NCBI RefSeq assembly: GCF_014202275.1
Contig: NZ_JACHGF010000001.1
Location: 1,101,734-1,165,733 of the forward strand
Source of the DNA: Rhabdobacter roseus
GTDB taxonomy: Bacteria > Bacteroidota > Bacteroidia > Cytophagales > Spirosomataceae
Direction of reading: 5' to 3'
Length of the DNA: 64,000 nt
The position numbers and the translations under genes were made by a program. Each line of letters opens with the position of its first letter. Within the stretch, counting starts at the first letter, position 1. Under the pieces are notes generated by a model. It ran no database searches and was not told the origin of the DNA. It worked only from the letters and a program-made list of their open reading frames with translations. This document shows, one piece after another, positions 53,527 to 63,348 of the stretch.

Positions 53527-56112
53527 ATGCTCCCTTTTATGAAGCCTATGCTGCTGATGTCTCTGCTGCTGCTGGTTGCCATGACGCTGTCGTGCAGTCG
53601 GCGTTACCTACCTACCCACGACTCGACCTTGGAGGAAGGCGTAGCGGAGTCGTTGGCGCGGTACCGTCGGCAGGTGCTTAGCGACCTTACGTACACCATG
53701 CAACTGACCATTCCCGCCGGTAAAGTACCCCCCATCGAAGCTTCGGAACGCATTTCGTTTCAGTGGAAGAAAAACCGCCGCGTACTACCCCTCGACTTCA
53801 AGGAAACACGCGACCACCTGCACCGGCTGGTCGTGAACGGGCGGGAGGTACCTATCGTGTTTGAAAAAGAGCATATCCTGATCGAGCCTAAGTACCTGCG
53901 GCCGGGTGCCAATGCGATTGAGATCGACTTTACGGCGGGCAATCTCTCGCTCAACCGCAACGAAGACTACCTCTATACGCTGCTGGTACCCGACCGCGCC
54001 CGGACGGTCTTTCCCTGTTTTGACCAGCCGGATTTAAAGGCGCGCTTCCGCCTGTCGCTCACGGTACCTGATTCGTGGCAGGCTGTGGCCAACGCACCAC
54101 TGCTGGACAGTACCCGCCAGCAAGGTACCACCACCTACCGCTTCGCGGAATCAGATCGCCTAAGTACCTACCTGTTTTCGTTTGTGGCGGGGCGCTTCGA
54201 GCGCGTGGCGCGGGAGGTGAACGGCCGCCCGATGTACCTCTACCACCGCGAAACCGACCCGGCCAAAATCCGGCTGAGCCTGGACCCCCTCTTTGAGCTG
54301 CACGCGGGCGCACTGGCCTTTCTGGAAGAGTACACGCAGGTACCTTACCCGTTTCAGAAGTTTGATTTTGCGGCCATCCCGGACTTTCAGTACAACGGCA
54401 TGGAGCACGTGGGGGCCATCCAGTACAAAGCGTCGTCGCTGTTTCTGGACGAAGGTGCCACCCGCGACCAGCGCAACACCCGCGCGCACCTGCTGGCCCA
54501 CGAGACGGCCCACATGTGGTTTGGTGATCTGGTGACGATGCGCTGGTTTGAGGATGTTTGGCTGAAGGAGGTTTTTGCCAATTTTATGGCCGACAAAATC
54601 ACCGAAGCCATGGTGCCGGAGTCGAACTACGACCTGGAGTTTCTGCTCGATCACTTTCCGGCCGCCTACGCCGTAGACCGTACCGAAGGCGCAAACCCCA
54701 TTGGGCAGCCGCTGGAAAACCTCAACCAGGCGGGTACTTTGTACGGCAATATCATCTACCACAAGGCTCCCATCATGATGCGGCAGCTGGAGCGGCTCAT
54801 GGGCAAAGAGGCCCTGCGCGACGGCCTGCGGGAGTACCTCCAAACCTACGCGTACGGCAACGCCACCTGGGCTGAGCTGATCGCGATCCTGGACCGCCAC
54901 ACGCCCGCCGACCTCCACGCCTGGAACCGCGTGTGGGTAACCGAAACGGGCCGCCCGCAAATTGACTATGTGTTAAAAACGGAGCAGGGAAAAATAACGG
55001 ATTTTAGCATTACCCAAAAAGGCGAAGACGGCTCCGCCCGCGTGTGGCCGCAGTTTTTTGAGGTACTCTTGGGCTACCCCGACCGCACCGAAACACTAAC
55101 CGTGCACTTGGACCAGGCCCAGGTACCGCTCACCGAGGCGCTGGGGAAAGAAGTACCAGCCTACGTTGTTTTTAATTCGTCCGGCCAGGGCTACGGGCTG
55201 TTCCCGGTCGATACGGCCATGATGTCCCGGCTAGGTACCTTTACGGACCCGGTGGTGCGGGCGGCGGCCTACATCAATCTGTACGAAAACATGCTGAGTG
55301 GAAGGTACTTTACCCCCGCCCAATTAACCGCAAATTACCTCAGCCTGCTTCCCGCCGAGCCGGATGAATTGAACCTGAAACTACTGACGGGGCAGCTGGG
55401 TACCTTGTTCTGGCAGTACACACCGCCCGCGCAGCGAGAGGCCCTGGCCGTAGTCCTCGAAGGGGTACTTTGGGGTACTTTGCAAGCCCAAACCAACGCC
55501 AACAAGAAGAAGGTACTTTTCCGGGGGTACCAGTCGGTGGCCCTCAGTGCGGCGGCGCAGGAGCGGCTGTACACCATCTGGAAAGAGCAGCGCGCGCCGC
55601 AAGGCATTACCCTCACCGAAGACGACTACACCACCCTGGCGCTGGCCCTGGCCGTGCGCAACTACCCCGCGCCGGGGGTACTTGCGGAGCAGCTAAGCCG
55701 AATCCAAAATGCGGACCGCCGCAAACGGCTGCAATTCATGATGCCCGCGCTGTCGGCCGAAGTCGCGCAGCGCGATGCGTTTTTTGCTTCGTTGAAAAAA
55801 ATCGAAAACCGGGAGCGGGAAGCGTACGTGACGGCGGCGCTGGGGTACCTGCACCACCCGTTGCGGGCGGCTAGCTCGGCCAGGTACCTGCCCGAAAGCC
55901 TGGAGCTGCTGGAGGAGATCCAGCGCACGGGCGACATCTTTTTCCCCACGACCTGGCTCACGGCTACGCTGGGCTACTACCAGTCGCCGGAGGTAGCCGC
56001 GCTGGTGCGTGATTTCCTGCGCCAGCGCCCGGCGTATAATCCCCGGCTGAAAGCCAAGCTGCTGCAAGCGGCCGACGGTACCTTTCGGGCCAGCCGGTTG
56101 CTGTACGAGTGA
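53527..56112 (+). CDS. M1 family aminopeptidase lipoprotein
   Basis: 861 residues from the ATG at 53527; a TTG three bases earlier and an ATG at 53539 are possible. The leader ends in a lipobox (MTLSC, Cys23), so the mature protein is a lipoprotein. YNGMEHVGAIQYK (GxMEN-type) and HETAH at 325-329 with Glu348 give the zinc site of M1 peptidases. It cleaves N-terminal residues of peptides at the envelope. The C-terminal ~300 residues are helical ERAP-like repeats. Single gene behind a divergent YwbE. Confidence 0.93.
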   Translation: MLPFMKPMLLMSLLLLVAMTLSCSRRYLPTHDSTLEEGVAESLARYRRQVLSDLTYTMQLTIPAGKVPPIEASERISFQWKKNRRVLPLDFKETRDHLHRLVVNGREVPIVFEKEHILIEPKYLRPGANAIEIDFTAGNLSLNRNEDYLYTLLVPDRARTVFPCFDQPDLKARFRLSLTVPDSWQAVANAPLLDSTRQQGTTTYRFAESDRLSTYLFSFVAGRFERVAREVNGRPMYLYHRETDPAKIRLSLDPLFELHAGALAFLEEYTQVPYPFQKFDFAAIPDFQYNGMEHVGAIQYKASSLFLDEGATRDQRNTRAHLLAHETAHMWFGDLVTMRWFEDVWLKEVFANFMADKITEAMVPESNYDLEFLLDHFPAAYAVDRTEGANPIGQPLENLNQAGTLYGNIIYHKAPIMMRQLERLMGKEALRDGLREYLQTYAYGNATWAELIAILDRHTPADLHAWNRVWVTETGRPQIDYVLKTEQGKITDFSITQKGEDGSARVWPQFFEVLLGYPDRTETLTVHLDQAQVPLTEALGKEVPAYVVFNSSGQGYGLFPVDTAMMSRLGTFTDPVVRAAAYINLYENMLSGRYFTPAQLTANYLSLLPAEPDELNLKLLTGQLGTLFWQYTPPAQREALAVVLEGVLWGTLQAQTNANKKKVLFRGYQSVALSAAAQERLYTIWKEQRAPQGITLTEDDYTTLALALAVRNYPAPGVLAEQLSRIQNADRRKRLQFMMPALSAEVAQRDAFFASLKKIENREREAYVTAALGYLHHPLRAASSARYLPESLELLEEIQRTGDIFFPTTWLTATLGYYQSPEVAALVRDFLRQRPAYNPRLKAKLLQAADGTFRASRLLYE

Positions 56113-56210
56113 AAGGGAGCGGCCCGTGCATACTGGTATAATTATTTAACGCTACTCCTGCTGTTCAGGTAGGTACTTGGCCACTTTTCCTATCCCGACA
56201 GACCCTTTTC

Positions 56211-57485
56211 ATGGATAACTACTTCATTGTCATAGCCCTCATTGGCCTGGCAGCCTTAGGGATGGCCTGGATGCCTTTGCTCACCAAAAAGACCAAAGTC
56301 TCGTACGCCATTCTTTACGTACTCTTTGGGGGACTAATCTACACTTTTTCGGAAAGCCTGCCGTTGCCCAATCCCATTCGGCATCAGGAGTATACCGTAC
56401 ACCTGACCGAGCTCGTGGTGATCATTACCCTGATGGGGACCGGCCTGAAAATCGACCGTCCTTTTTCAGTGGAAAACTGGGCCTTGCCGCTCCGGCTGAT
56501 CAGCCTCACGATGGTGCTGAGCATTGCCCTGATCACCCTGATCGGCTGGAGTTTACTGGGCTTCAACCTGGCTTCGGCGCTGCTGCTGGGTGCGGTATTG
56601 GCCCCTACCGATCCCGTGCTGGCCTCGGATGTGCAGGTAGGGCCGCCGCGGGAAAAAAAAGAAGACGAGGTACGCTTTGCGCTCACCGCCGAGGCCGGCC
56701 TGAACGACGGCATGGCGTTTCCGTTTACGTGGCTGGCCATTTTGCTGGCGATGCCCCCTTCGGGCGAGGTCAACGTACTGGAGTGGCTGGCCGTGGATCT
56801 GATCTTCAAGATTGTGGCGGGCGTGCTGGCGGGTATTGTGCTGGGGCGGGTGCTGGCCTGGGCTATTTTTGGGGGCGGAAAGGTAGGCAACGTCATGGAT
56901 GCTCAGAACGGGTTCATTGCTATTTCGGCTACGCTGCTCATCTATGGCCTCACGGAGCTGCTCCACGGCTACGGTTTCGTGTCGGTTTTTGTGGCGGCGG
57001 TTACCATCCGAAATTACGAGCTCCAGCACGCCTACCATACCGAGCTACACGCCTTCACCGACCAAATCGAGCGCATCCTGGTGGCCATTGTCCTGATCCT
57101 TTTTGGCGGAAGCCTCGTAAACGGCGTCCTGGATGTACTTACCTGGCCCATGGCGCTGGCGAGCCTTTTATTTATCGTGCTGGTGCGCCCGCTGGCGGGC
57201 TACGTGTCATTGTGGAAGAGCGGCCTGCATCCCAAGCAAAAGTGGGCCCTTTCGTTTTTTGGCATCAAAGGCATTGGCTCGTTTTACTACCTGGCCTTTG
57301 CCCTGGCCCAAACCCATTTTCAGTACGCGGACGAAATATGGGCCACGGCGGCCTTTACGGTGCTGGTGTCGCTGGTGCTGCACGGTACTACCGCCGCCTT
57401 GACCATGGAAAGCCTGAGCAGGCAATTTAACGAAGAAATCAACGAAGACGAGGTCTCGGTCAAAGACCGGAAACCCAATCCCTGA
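56211..57485 (+). CDS. Cation:proton antiporter (NhaP/CPA1-type)
   Basis: 424 residues with about 12 hydrophobic helices. VLAPTDPVLASDVQVGP carries the conserved DP pair and EAGLNDGMAFPF the ND-type acidic pair of this family. Exports Na+ or K+ for H+ across the inner membrane. The C-terminus is acidic. It is monocistronic and contains almost no RRGTACYY copies, while flanking genes have them. Confidence 0.9.
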   Translation: MDNYFIVIALIGLAALGMAWMPLLTKKTKVSYAILYVLFGGLIYTFSESLPLPNPIRHQEYTVHLTELVVIITLMGTGLKIDRPFSVENWALPLRLISLTMVLSIALITLIGWSLLGFNLASALLLGAVLAPTDPVLASDVQVGPPREKKEDEVRFALTAEAGLNDGMAFPFTWLAILLAMPPSGEVNVLEWLAVDLIFKIVAGVLAGIVLGRVLAWAIFGGGKVGNVMDAQNGFIAISATLLIYGLTELLHGYGFVSVFVAAVTIRNYELQHAYHTELHAFTDQIERILVAIVLILFGGSLVNGVLDVLTWPMALASLLFIVLVRPLAGYVSLWKSGLHPKQKWALSFFGIKGIGSFYYLAFALAQTHFQYADEIWATAAFTVLVSLVLHGTTAALTMESLSRQFNEEINEDEVSVKDRKPNP

Positions 57486-57633
57486 TCGATCCCAATCCAT
57501 TCTCGTTTGTACTACGGATTCCGTAAAGCAATATTAATTGCCGATGGGGTGGTTAAATTCCGCGCGCAGGTGGTCTTTTAACTTGCATAGAGGTCATATT
57601 AAAAGTACCCTTCCCTTCTGAATGATTTTGGAT

Positions 57634-59274
57634 ATGATAAAAACCGCTTACGTTATAGGAGTCGATTTTGGAACGGATTCCGTGCGGGCGCTGGTGGCCG
57701 ATGCCCAAACGGGCGAAGTACAGGGCACGGCGGTACACGCCTACCGCCGCTGGGCGCAGGGCCTGTACTGTGACCCGGCCTCGTCGCAGTTTCGGCAGCA
57801 TCCGCTCGACTACCTCGAAGGCCTGGAGCAGTCTGTCCTAGGAGCGCTGGCCCAGGTACCTGAGCAGGTACGAAAAAGCGTGGTAGGGATCTCGGTTGAT
57901 ACCACCGGCTCTACGCCCGCCCCGGTGGATGAGCAAGGTACCCCCCTGGCGCTTTTACCCGCCTTTGCCGACAACCCCAACGGCATGTTTATTCTCTGGA
58001 AAGACCATACTGCCAACCGGGAGGCGGATGAAATAAACGCCCTGGCGCGCCGGTGGTCGCCGGACTATACCCAGTACGTAGGAGGCATCTATTCGTCCGA
58101 GTGGTTTTGGGCCAAAATGCTGCGCACGCTGCGGGTAGATGAGCAGGTCCGGGCCGGGGCTTTTTCGTGGGTAGAGCATTGCGACTGGATCTCGGCCGTG
58201 CTGACGGGCCATACCAACCCCCTGAGCATGAAGCGAAGCCGCTGCGCGGCGGGCCATAAAGCCATGTGGCACGCTTCCTACAACGGCCTGCCGTCTGAAG
58301 AGTTCCTGTCCGCGCTGGACCCGCAGCTGGCGGGCTTGCGGCAGCGCCTCTACACGGAAACCTACACCGCTGACGAGCCGATGGGTACTTTGTCGGCCGC
58401 CTGGGCCGAGCGGCTGGGGCTTTTGCCGGAGGTAGTCGTGGGCGTGGGGGCCTTCGATGCGCACATGGGAGCCGTGGGTGCACAAATCGAGCCCTACACC
58501 TTTGTGCGGGTCATGGGTACTTCCACCTGTGATATGCTTACGGCCCCATCCGACGAAATGGGCCAGCGGCTCGTCAAAGGTATTTGTGGGCAGGTAGATG
58601 GCTCCATTGTGCCGGGCATGATCGGCATGGAAGCGGGCCAATCGGCTTTTGGGGATGTGTACGCCTGGTTTGCCGGGCTTATTACCAAGCCCGTTCGGGA
58701 GCTGCTGGGCGATGAAGCCGCCGACCGGCTGGCCGCTCAGCTCATCCCGCACCTGTCGGAACAGGCCGCCCAACTACCCCTCCGAGAAACCAGCCCCCTA
58801 GCCCTCGACTGGATCAACGGCCGCCGCACGCCCGACGCCAACCACACGCTCAAGGCGGCCATCCGAGGGCTTCACCTGGGTACCGACGCCGCCCAACTAT
58901 TTAAAGCCCTGGTAGAGGCGACGGCCTTCGGTTCCCGGCGCATCGTGGATCGTTTTCGGAGCGAAGGGGTACCCATTCATCACGTCATAGCGTTGGGTGG
59001 CGTAGCCAAAAAATCGCCCTTCGTGATGCAAACGCTGGCCGACGTGCTGGCCATGCCGATTCGGGTGGCGCGCTCGGAGCAGGCTTGTGCCCTGGGAGCA
59101 GCCATGTGCGCGGCCGTAGCGGCGGGCGTACATCCTTCGCTGGAAGCGGCGCAAAAAGCCATGGGCTCGGGCTTCGATGCCGAGTACCTGCCCCGGCCCG
59201 AGGCCTCGGCCTTTTATCAAACGCAATACGAGCGGTACGTACAGCTGGGCGATTTCATCGAAAGTACCCCCTGA
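57634..59274 (+). CDS. araB: Ribulokinase
   Basis: 546 residues from the ATG at 57634 (an ATG four codons upstream is possible). GVDFGTDSVRALVADA is the FGGY kinase phosphate motif; GISVDTTGSTPAPVD and a late HHVIALGGVAKKSPF are ribulokinase motifs. It phosphorylates L-ribulose, the second step of L-arabinose use. First gene of araB-araA-araD; araA follows after 37 bases. Confidence 0.96.
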   Translation: MIKTAYVIGVDFGTDSVRALVADAQTGEVQGTAVHAYRRWAQGLYCDPASSQFRQHPLDYLEGLEQSVLGALAQVPEQVRKSVVGISVDTTGSTPAPVDEQGTPLALLPAFADNPNGMFILWKDHTANREADEINALARRWSPDYTQYVGGIYSSEWFWAKMLRTLRVDEQVRAGAFSWVEHCDWISAVLTGHTNPLSMKRSRCAAGHKAMWHASYNGLPSEEFLSALDPQLAGLRQRLYTETYTADEPMGTLSAAWAERLGLLPEVVVGVGAFDAHMGAVGAQIEPYTFVRVMGTSTCDMLTAPSDEMGQRLVKGICGQVDGSIVPGMIGMEAGQSAFGDVYAWFAGLITKPVRELLGDEAADRLAAQLIPHLSEQAAQLPLRETSPLALDWINGRRTPDANHTLKAAIRGLHLGTDAAQLFKALVEATAFGSRRIVDRFRSEGVPIHHVIALGGVAKKSPFVMQTLADVLAMPIRVARSEQACALGAAMCAAVAAGVHPSLEAAQKAMGSGFDAEYLPRPEASAFYQTQYERYVQLGDFIESTP

Positions 59275-59311
59275 ACGGCCGCGCTAAACTCCCACGAAAC
59301 AAAGAATTTCC

Positions 59312-60832
59312 ATGCTCAATCTTAGTCAATTCGAAGTTTGGTTTGTTACTGGCAGCCAGCATTTGTACGGGTACGAAACCCTCCGGCAGGTAGCCGAGCA
59401 TTCGCAGCAGATAGCCCGCTACCTGGACGAAGCGCCGGAAATTCCGGTACGGGTTGTTTTCAAACCCGTGCTCACTACCCCCGACGAAATATACCGCCTG
59501 TGCCAGGCGGCCAACGCCGCCGAACACTGCGTGGGGATCATCACCTGGATGCATACCTTTTCGCCCGCTAAAATGTGGATCGGAGGCCTGAACGTGCTTC
59601 AAAAACCCTTGCTGCATTTGCATACCCAGTTCAACCGGGACATTCCGTGGGGCGAGATCGACATGGATTTTATGAACCTGAATCAGTCGGCGCACGGCGA
59701 CCGGGAGTTTGGCTTCCTGATGGCGCGGATGCGCCGCAGCCGGAAAGTGGTAGTAGGGCACTGGCAGCACCGCGACGTGCTGGACCAAATCGAGGTGTGG
59801 GCGCGCGTAGCCGCCGCCCGCCACGACCTGCAAGGGGCGGCCTTTGTTCGCTTCGGGGATAATATGCGCTACGTGGCCGTTACGGATGGCAACAAAGTCT
59901 CGGCCGAAATCACTTTTGGCTACTCCGTCAATACCCACGGCGTGGGAGACCTGGTACGGGTCATTGACCAAATGTCGGACGCTGCCGTGGAGGCACTCTG
60001 TGCCGAGTACGCCGATACCTACCAGATGGCCCCCGAGCTGCTTCCTACCGGCGACCGCCATGCTTCCCTCCGCGAAGCGGCCCGCATTGAGCTGGGCCTC
60101 CGGGCGTTTTTAGAAGACGGAAACTATAAAGGCTTCACCAATACCTTCGAAGACCTGCACGGCCTGAGCCAGCTCCCCGGCATCGCTACCCAGCGCCTCA
60201 TGGCGGCGGGCTACGGATTTGGTGCCGAAGGCGACTGGAAAACCGCCGCTTTGCTCCGCGCCATGAAGGTGATGGCGAGTGGCCTGCCAGACGGCAATTC
60301 TTTCATGGAGGATTATACCTACCACCTGGCCGAGCCGCTGGACCGAGGTACCCGCGACCGCTTCAGAAACCAGTGGGTACTGGGGGCGCACATGCTGGAG
60401 ATTTGCCCCACAATTGCTGCCCAAAAACCTATTTGCTGCGTCCATCCCCTGGGCATTGGGGGCAAAGATGATCCGGTGCGGCTGGTGTTTTCTACTTTTG
60501 CCGGGCCGGGGCTGAACGCATCGCTGATCGACCTGGGCAACCGCTTTCGGCTGTTGGTAAACGAAGTGGAGGCCGTAGTACCCCCGCACGACCTCCCCAA
60601 ACTACCCGTGGCAAGGGTACTTTGGAAGCCCCAGCCCGACCTCCCTACCGCCTGCGCGGCCTGGATTTTGGCCGGGGGCGCGCATCATACCGTTTTTAGC
60701 CAAAACCTGACCACGGAGTACCTCGAAGACTTTGCGGACATGGCCGGGATTGAACTGGCGGTGATTGATCGGGACACCCGTTTGCGTACCTTCAAAAACG
60801 AACTCCGCTGGAACGAGGTAGCCTACCGATAG
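59312..60832 (+). CDS. araA: L-arabinose isomerase
   Basis: 506 residues. [14 protein letters not shown] is the diagnostic start; [28 protein letters not shown] and [16 protein letters not shown] carry the active-site residues. Converts L-arabinose to L-ribulose in the cytosol. Second gene of the ara operon. Confidence 0.97.
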   Translation: MLNLSQFEVWFVTGSQHLYGYETLRQVAEHSQQIARYLDEAPEIPVRVVFKPVLTTPDEIYRLCQAANAAEHCVGIITWMHTFSPAKMWIGGLNVLQKPLLHLHTQFNRDIPWGEIDMDFMNLNQSAHGDREFGFLMARMRRSRKVVVGHWQHRDVLDQIEVWARVAAARHDLQGAAFVRFGDNMRYVAVTDGNKVSAEITFGYSVNTHGVGDLVRVIDQMSDAAVEALCAEYADTYQMAPELLPTGDRHASLREAARIELGLRAFLEDGNYKGFTNTFEDLHGLSQLPGIATQRLMAAGYGFGAEGDWKTAALLRAMKVMASGLPDGNSFMEDYTYHLAEPLDRGTRDRFRNQWVLGAHMLEICPTIAAQKPICCVHPLGIGGKDDPVRLVFSTFAGPGLNASLIDLGNRFRLLVNEVEAVVPPHDLPKLPVARVLWKPQPDLPTACAAWILAGGAHHTVFSQNLTTEYLEDFADMAGIELAVIDRDTRLRTFKNELRWNEVAYR

Positions 60833-60940
60833 TGCCGGTAGTTAACCCATGCGCGAATTGTTGTTATGTCAAAATGTACAAGGTACCTGTGGGTACTTTT
60901 TTGACTATAATTTTCATAAAAAATAGTTACAAATAAAGCC

Positions 60941-61639
60941 ATGTATACAAGCCTGAAGGAAGAATGCTACGAAGCAAACCTGCAGTTGCCGAAGCTGGGT
61001 CTGGTCCTTTTTACGTTCGGGAACGTGAGCGCCGTGGACCGGCAAAGGGCCGTGTTTGCCATCAAACCCAGTGGGGTTTCCTACGAAACGCTGACTCCCG
61101 CCGACATCGTGATCTGTGACTACGAAGGAAAAGTGGTGGAAGGTACCTTGCGGCCTTCTTCGGACACCAAAACCCACGCGTACCTCTACAAACAGTGGGA
61201 GGCGATCGGGGGCGTGGCCCATACGCATAGTACCTACGCCGTCGCCTGGGCGCAGGCCGGACTAGACATCCCGGTCTTTGGAACTACCCACGCCGACCAC
61301 ACCCACCGGGACATACCCTGCGCGCCGGTCCTGACCGACGCCATGATCCAGGGCGACTACGAACACGAAACCGGCTGCCAGATCCTAGATTGCCTCACCG
61401 AAAAAGCGCTGAGGTACCAGGAAACGGAGATGGTACTTTTGCAAAACCACGGCCCCTTTACCTGGGGAAAAACCGCGGCCAAGGCCGTTTATAACTCGGC
61501 CGTGCTGGAAGAGCTGGCCAAAATGGCCTACCTGACGCTCCAAATTAACCCCGCCACGCCGCGCCTGAAAGACGCCCTCTGTAACAAGCACTACGAGCGC
61601 AAGCACGGCCAAAATGCCTACTACGGCCAGGGGTGCTGA
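60941..61639 (+). CDS. araD: L-ribulose-5-phosphate 4-epimerase
   Basis: 232 residues. VFAIKPSGVSYETLTPADIVI, the metal ligands in VAHTHSTYAVAWAQ and HADH, and QNHGPFTWG mark AraD, which makes D-xylulose 5-phosphate. It is 108 bases downstream of araA, with two RRGTACYY copies and AT-rich DNA between, so an internal promoter is possible. End of the ara operon. Confidence 0.96.
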   Translation: MYTSLKEECYEANLQLPKLGLVLFTFGNVSAVDRQRAVFAIKPSGVSYETLTPADIVICDYEGKVVEGTLRPSSDTKTHAYLYKQWEAIGGVAHTHSTYAVAWAQAGLDIPVFGTTHADHTHRDIPCAPVLTDAMIQGDYEHETGCQILDCLTEKALRYQETEMVLLQNHGPFTWGKTAAKAVYNSAVLEELAKMAYLTLQINPATPRLKDALCNKHYERKHGQNAYYGQGC

Positions 61640-61669
61640 GGTGATTCAGTAGGCCAAGTACCCCCCGGC

Positions 61670-63244
61670 TCAATCCTCGATTTTTTCTTTCTCGTAATCC
61701 GAGTCATTCACCCAGCCGGTGGTGAGCTTTTCGCCGTTCATGAAGCGCTCGTAAAAATTCCGCAGCTCCGTGACGGGGTACTGCTCGTAGAGATAGCCGT
61801 AGCCGCTCATGCGCAGGTCGCCCTCGGCGCGCAGGCGGGTTTCCATTTCGGTGCGTAGCTTCTGGATGGTGGGGCGGTAGGCGGGGGTAGTTGCGAGATT
61901 TTTCACGCAATCCGGGTCTTTCCGCAGGTCGTAAAGTTCTTCGGCGGGGCGTTTGCCAAAGTTCAGTGCCCAGTAGTGCGTGTCCACGCCGTTTCGGCGC
62001 AGGTTGAGCAGCAGCGTTTTGGTGGGGCTACCGTCGCAGTTGAGGTAGCCGGTTTCGGGGTTGCACACGGGCCAGCGGCTGGTTTCGTAGTTTTTGAGGT
62101 ACAGCATCCCGTTTTTATGAAGGCCCCGAATGGGGTACCCTTCGTCGTTGGGGCGGCCCACGTCGTGGCGTTCTTGCCCTACCAGCACAAAGTCCCGCGC
62201 GGCTTCTACTTGCCCGTTTTTGCTAGATTGCAAAATCGGGAGCAAGCTTTTTCCGGCGGCGGGCTGCATCCCGGATTTCTGCCAGTTGAGGCCCGCTATT
62301 TCCAGAAACGTCGGTGCCAAATCCACGAAGCTCACGTAGTCGTCGATTTTGCGACCGGTACTTTTCAGGCCGTTTTTCCACATGAGCGCCATCGGCACGT
62401 GGTTGGCGTGCTCGTACTGGTTGCCTTTGACGCGCGGAAACGGCATGCCGTGGTCGGAGGTGAAGACGACGAGGGTATTTTCCAGCTGGCCGCTTTTTTC
62501 GAGGGTTTCAAGTACCCTGGCTACGTGCGCGTCCATGTACTCGATCTCGTAGGCGTAGTCGAGCAGGTCGGTGCGGATGCGGGTGGAGTCGGGCCAGTAG
62601 GAGGGTACTTTGGAAATCATGTCCAGGCGTTTTCCTCCTTTTCGAATACCGGCCCCATACTCGTAGTCGCGGTGAGGCTCGTGAAAGCCCAGCCAGAATG
62701 TCCACGGCTGCCCACCAGGTACCTGGCCGAGGAAATCGGCGAAATTGGCCGCGTAGTCGTTATTGGAAATAAACTGGGCGGGTGGGGTAGTTTGGTGGCG
62801 GTCGTAAGCTTTGCCGAGGAGGGCGCGCGGGCTGCCGTCTTCGTGCAAGGCCTTGCCGGGGGCGTAGCCTTTGCCGGTGTAGCCGGTGGCGTAGCCGTGC
62901 GCCGCCAGGGCTTCGGCGTAGGTTTTGAACTTCGTGGGGAAATAAATGACGTGGTTGGCGGCGGCATCGAGCTGCCAGGAGTTGCGGCCCGTGAGCAGGC
63001 AGGAGCGCGAAGGCGCGCACTTGGCATTGGGCGTGTAGGCCCGGTTGAAAAGTACCCCCTCGCGGGCGATGCGGTCGAAGGCGGGTGTGCTCACCCAGCT
63101 GCGCCCGTAGGCACTCATGTCCAGACCGGCGTCGTCGGCCACGATCACCAGGATATTGGGGCGGGGTACTTCCGGGGTACTTAAAAAAGAAAAAAGTACC
63201 AGACCACTGAGCAGTGCCGCGCCGGCCAAGCTAAGTTTTTTCAT
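61670..63244 (-). CDS. Exported sulfatase (Cys-type)
   Basis: 524 residues from the ATG at 63244. Signal peptide [20 protein letters not shown]. Asp37 and Asp38 (VADDAG) and Cys76 in [12 protein letters not shown] (formylglycine motif C-x-P-S-R) form the sulfatase site; [10 protein letters not shown] supplies further ligands. It removes sulfate esters from polysaccharides in the periplasm after maturation by an anaerobic or aerobic formylglycine enzyme not seen here. Convergent with araD. Confidence 0.93.
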   Translation of the reverse strand: MKKLSLAGAALLSGLVLFSFLSTPEVPRPNILVIVADDAGLDMSAYGRSWVSTPAFDRIAREGVLFNRAYTPNAKCAPSRSCLLTGRNSWQLDAAANHVIYFPTKFKTYAEALAAHGYATGYTGKGYAPGKALHEDGSPRALLGKAYDRHQTTPPAQFISNNDYAANFADFLGQVPGGQPWTFWLGFHEPHRDYEYGAGIRKGGKRLDMISKVPSYWPDSTRIRTDLLDYAYEIEYMDAHVARVLETLEKSGQLENTLVVFTSDHGMPFPRVKGNQYEHANHVPMALMWKNGLKSTGRKIDDYVSFVDLAPTFLEIAGLNWQKSGMQPAAGKSLLPILQSSKNGQVEAARDFVLVGQERHDVGRPNDEGYPIRGLHKNGMLYLKNYETSRWPVCNPETGYLNCDGSPTKTLLLNLRRNGVDTHYWALNFGKRPAEELYDLRKDPDCVKNLATTPAYRPTIQKLRTEMETRLRAEGDLRMSGYGYLYEQYPVTELRNFYERFMNGEKLTTGWVNDSDYEKEKIED

Positions 63245-63348
63245 GAAAAAGGGTAAGGATACCGTTGATGACTCCCACAAAGAAAGGGCAGCAAAAGGAT
63301 AACCTACCTGGTTTTTTCGTAAAACGCTTTAAAAAAAGTAAAAGTACC

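Noticed and set aside
61976-63184. 402-residue open frame on the + strand
   Set aside because: It is antisense to the sulfatase gene, which has all catalytic motifs; its own sequence is low-complexity Val/Ala/Gly.
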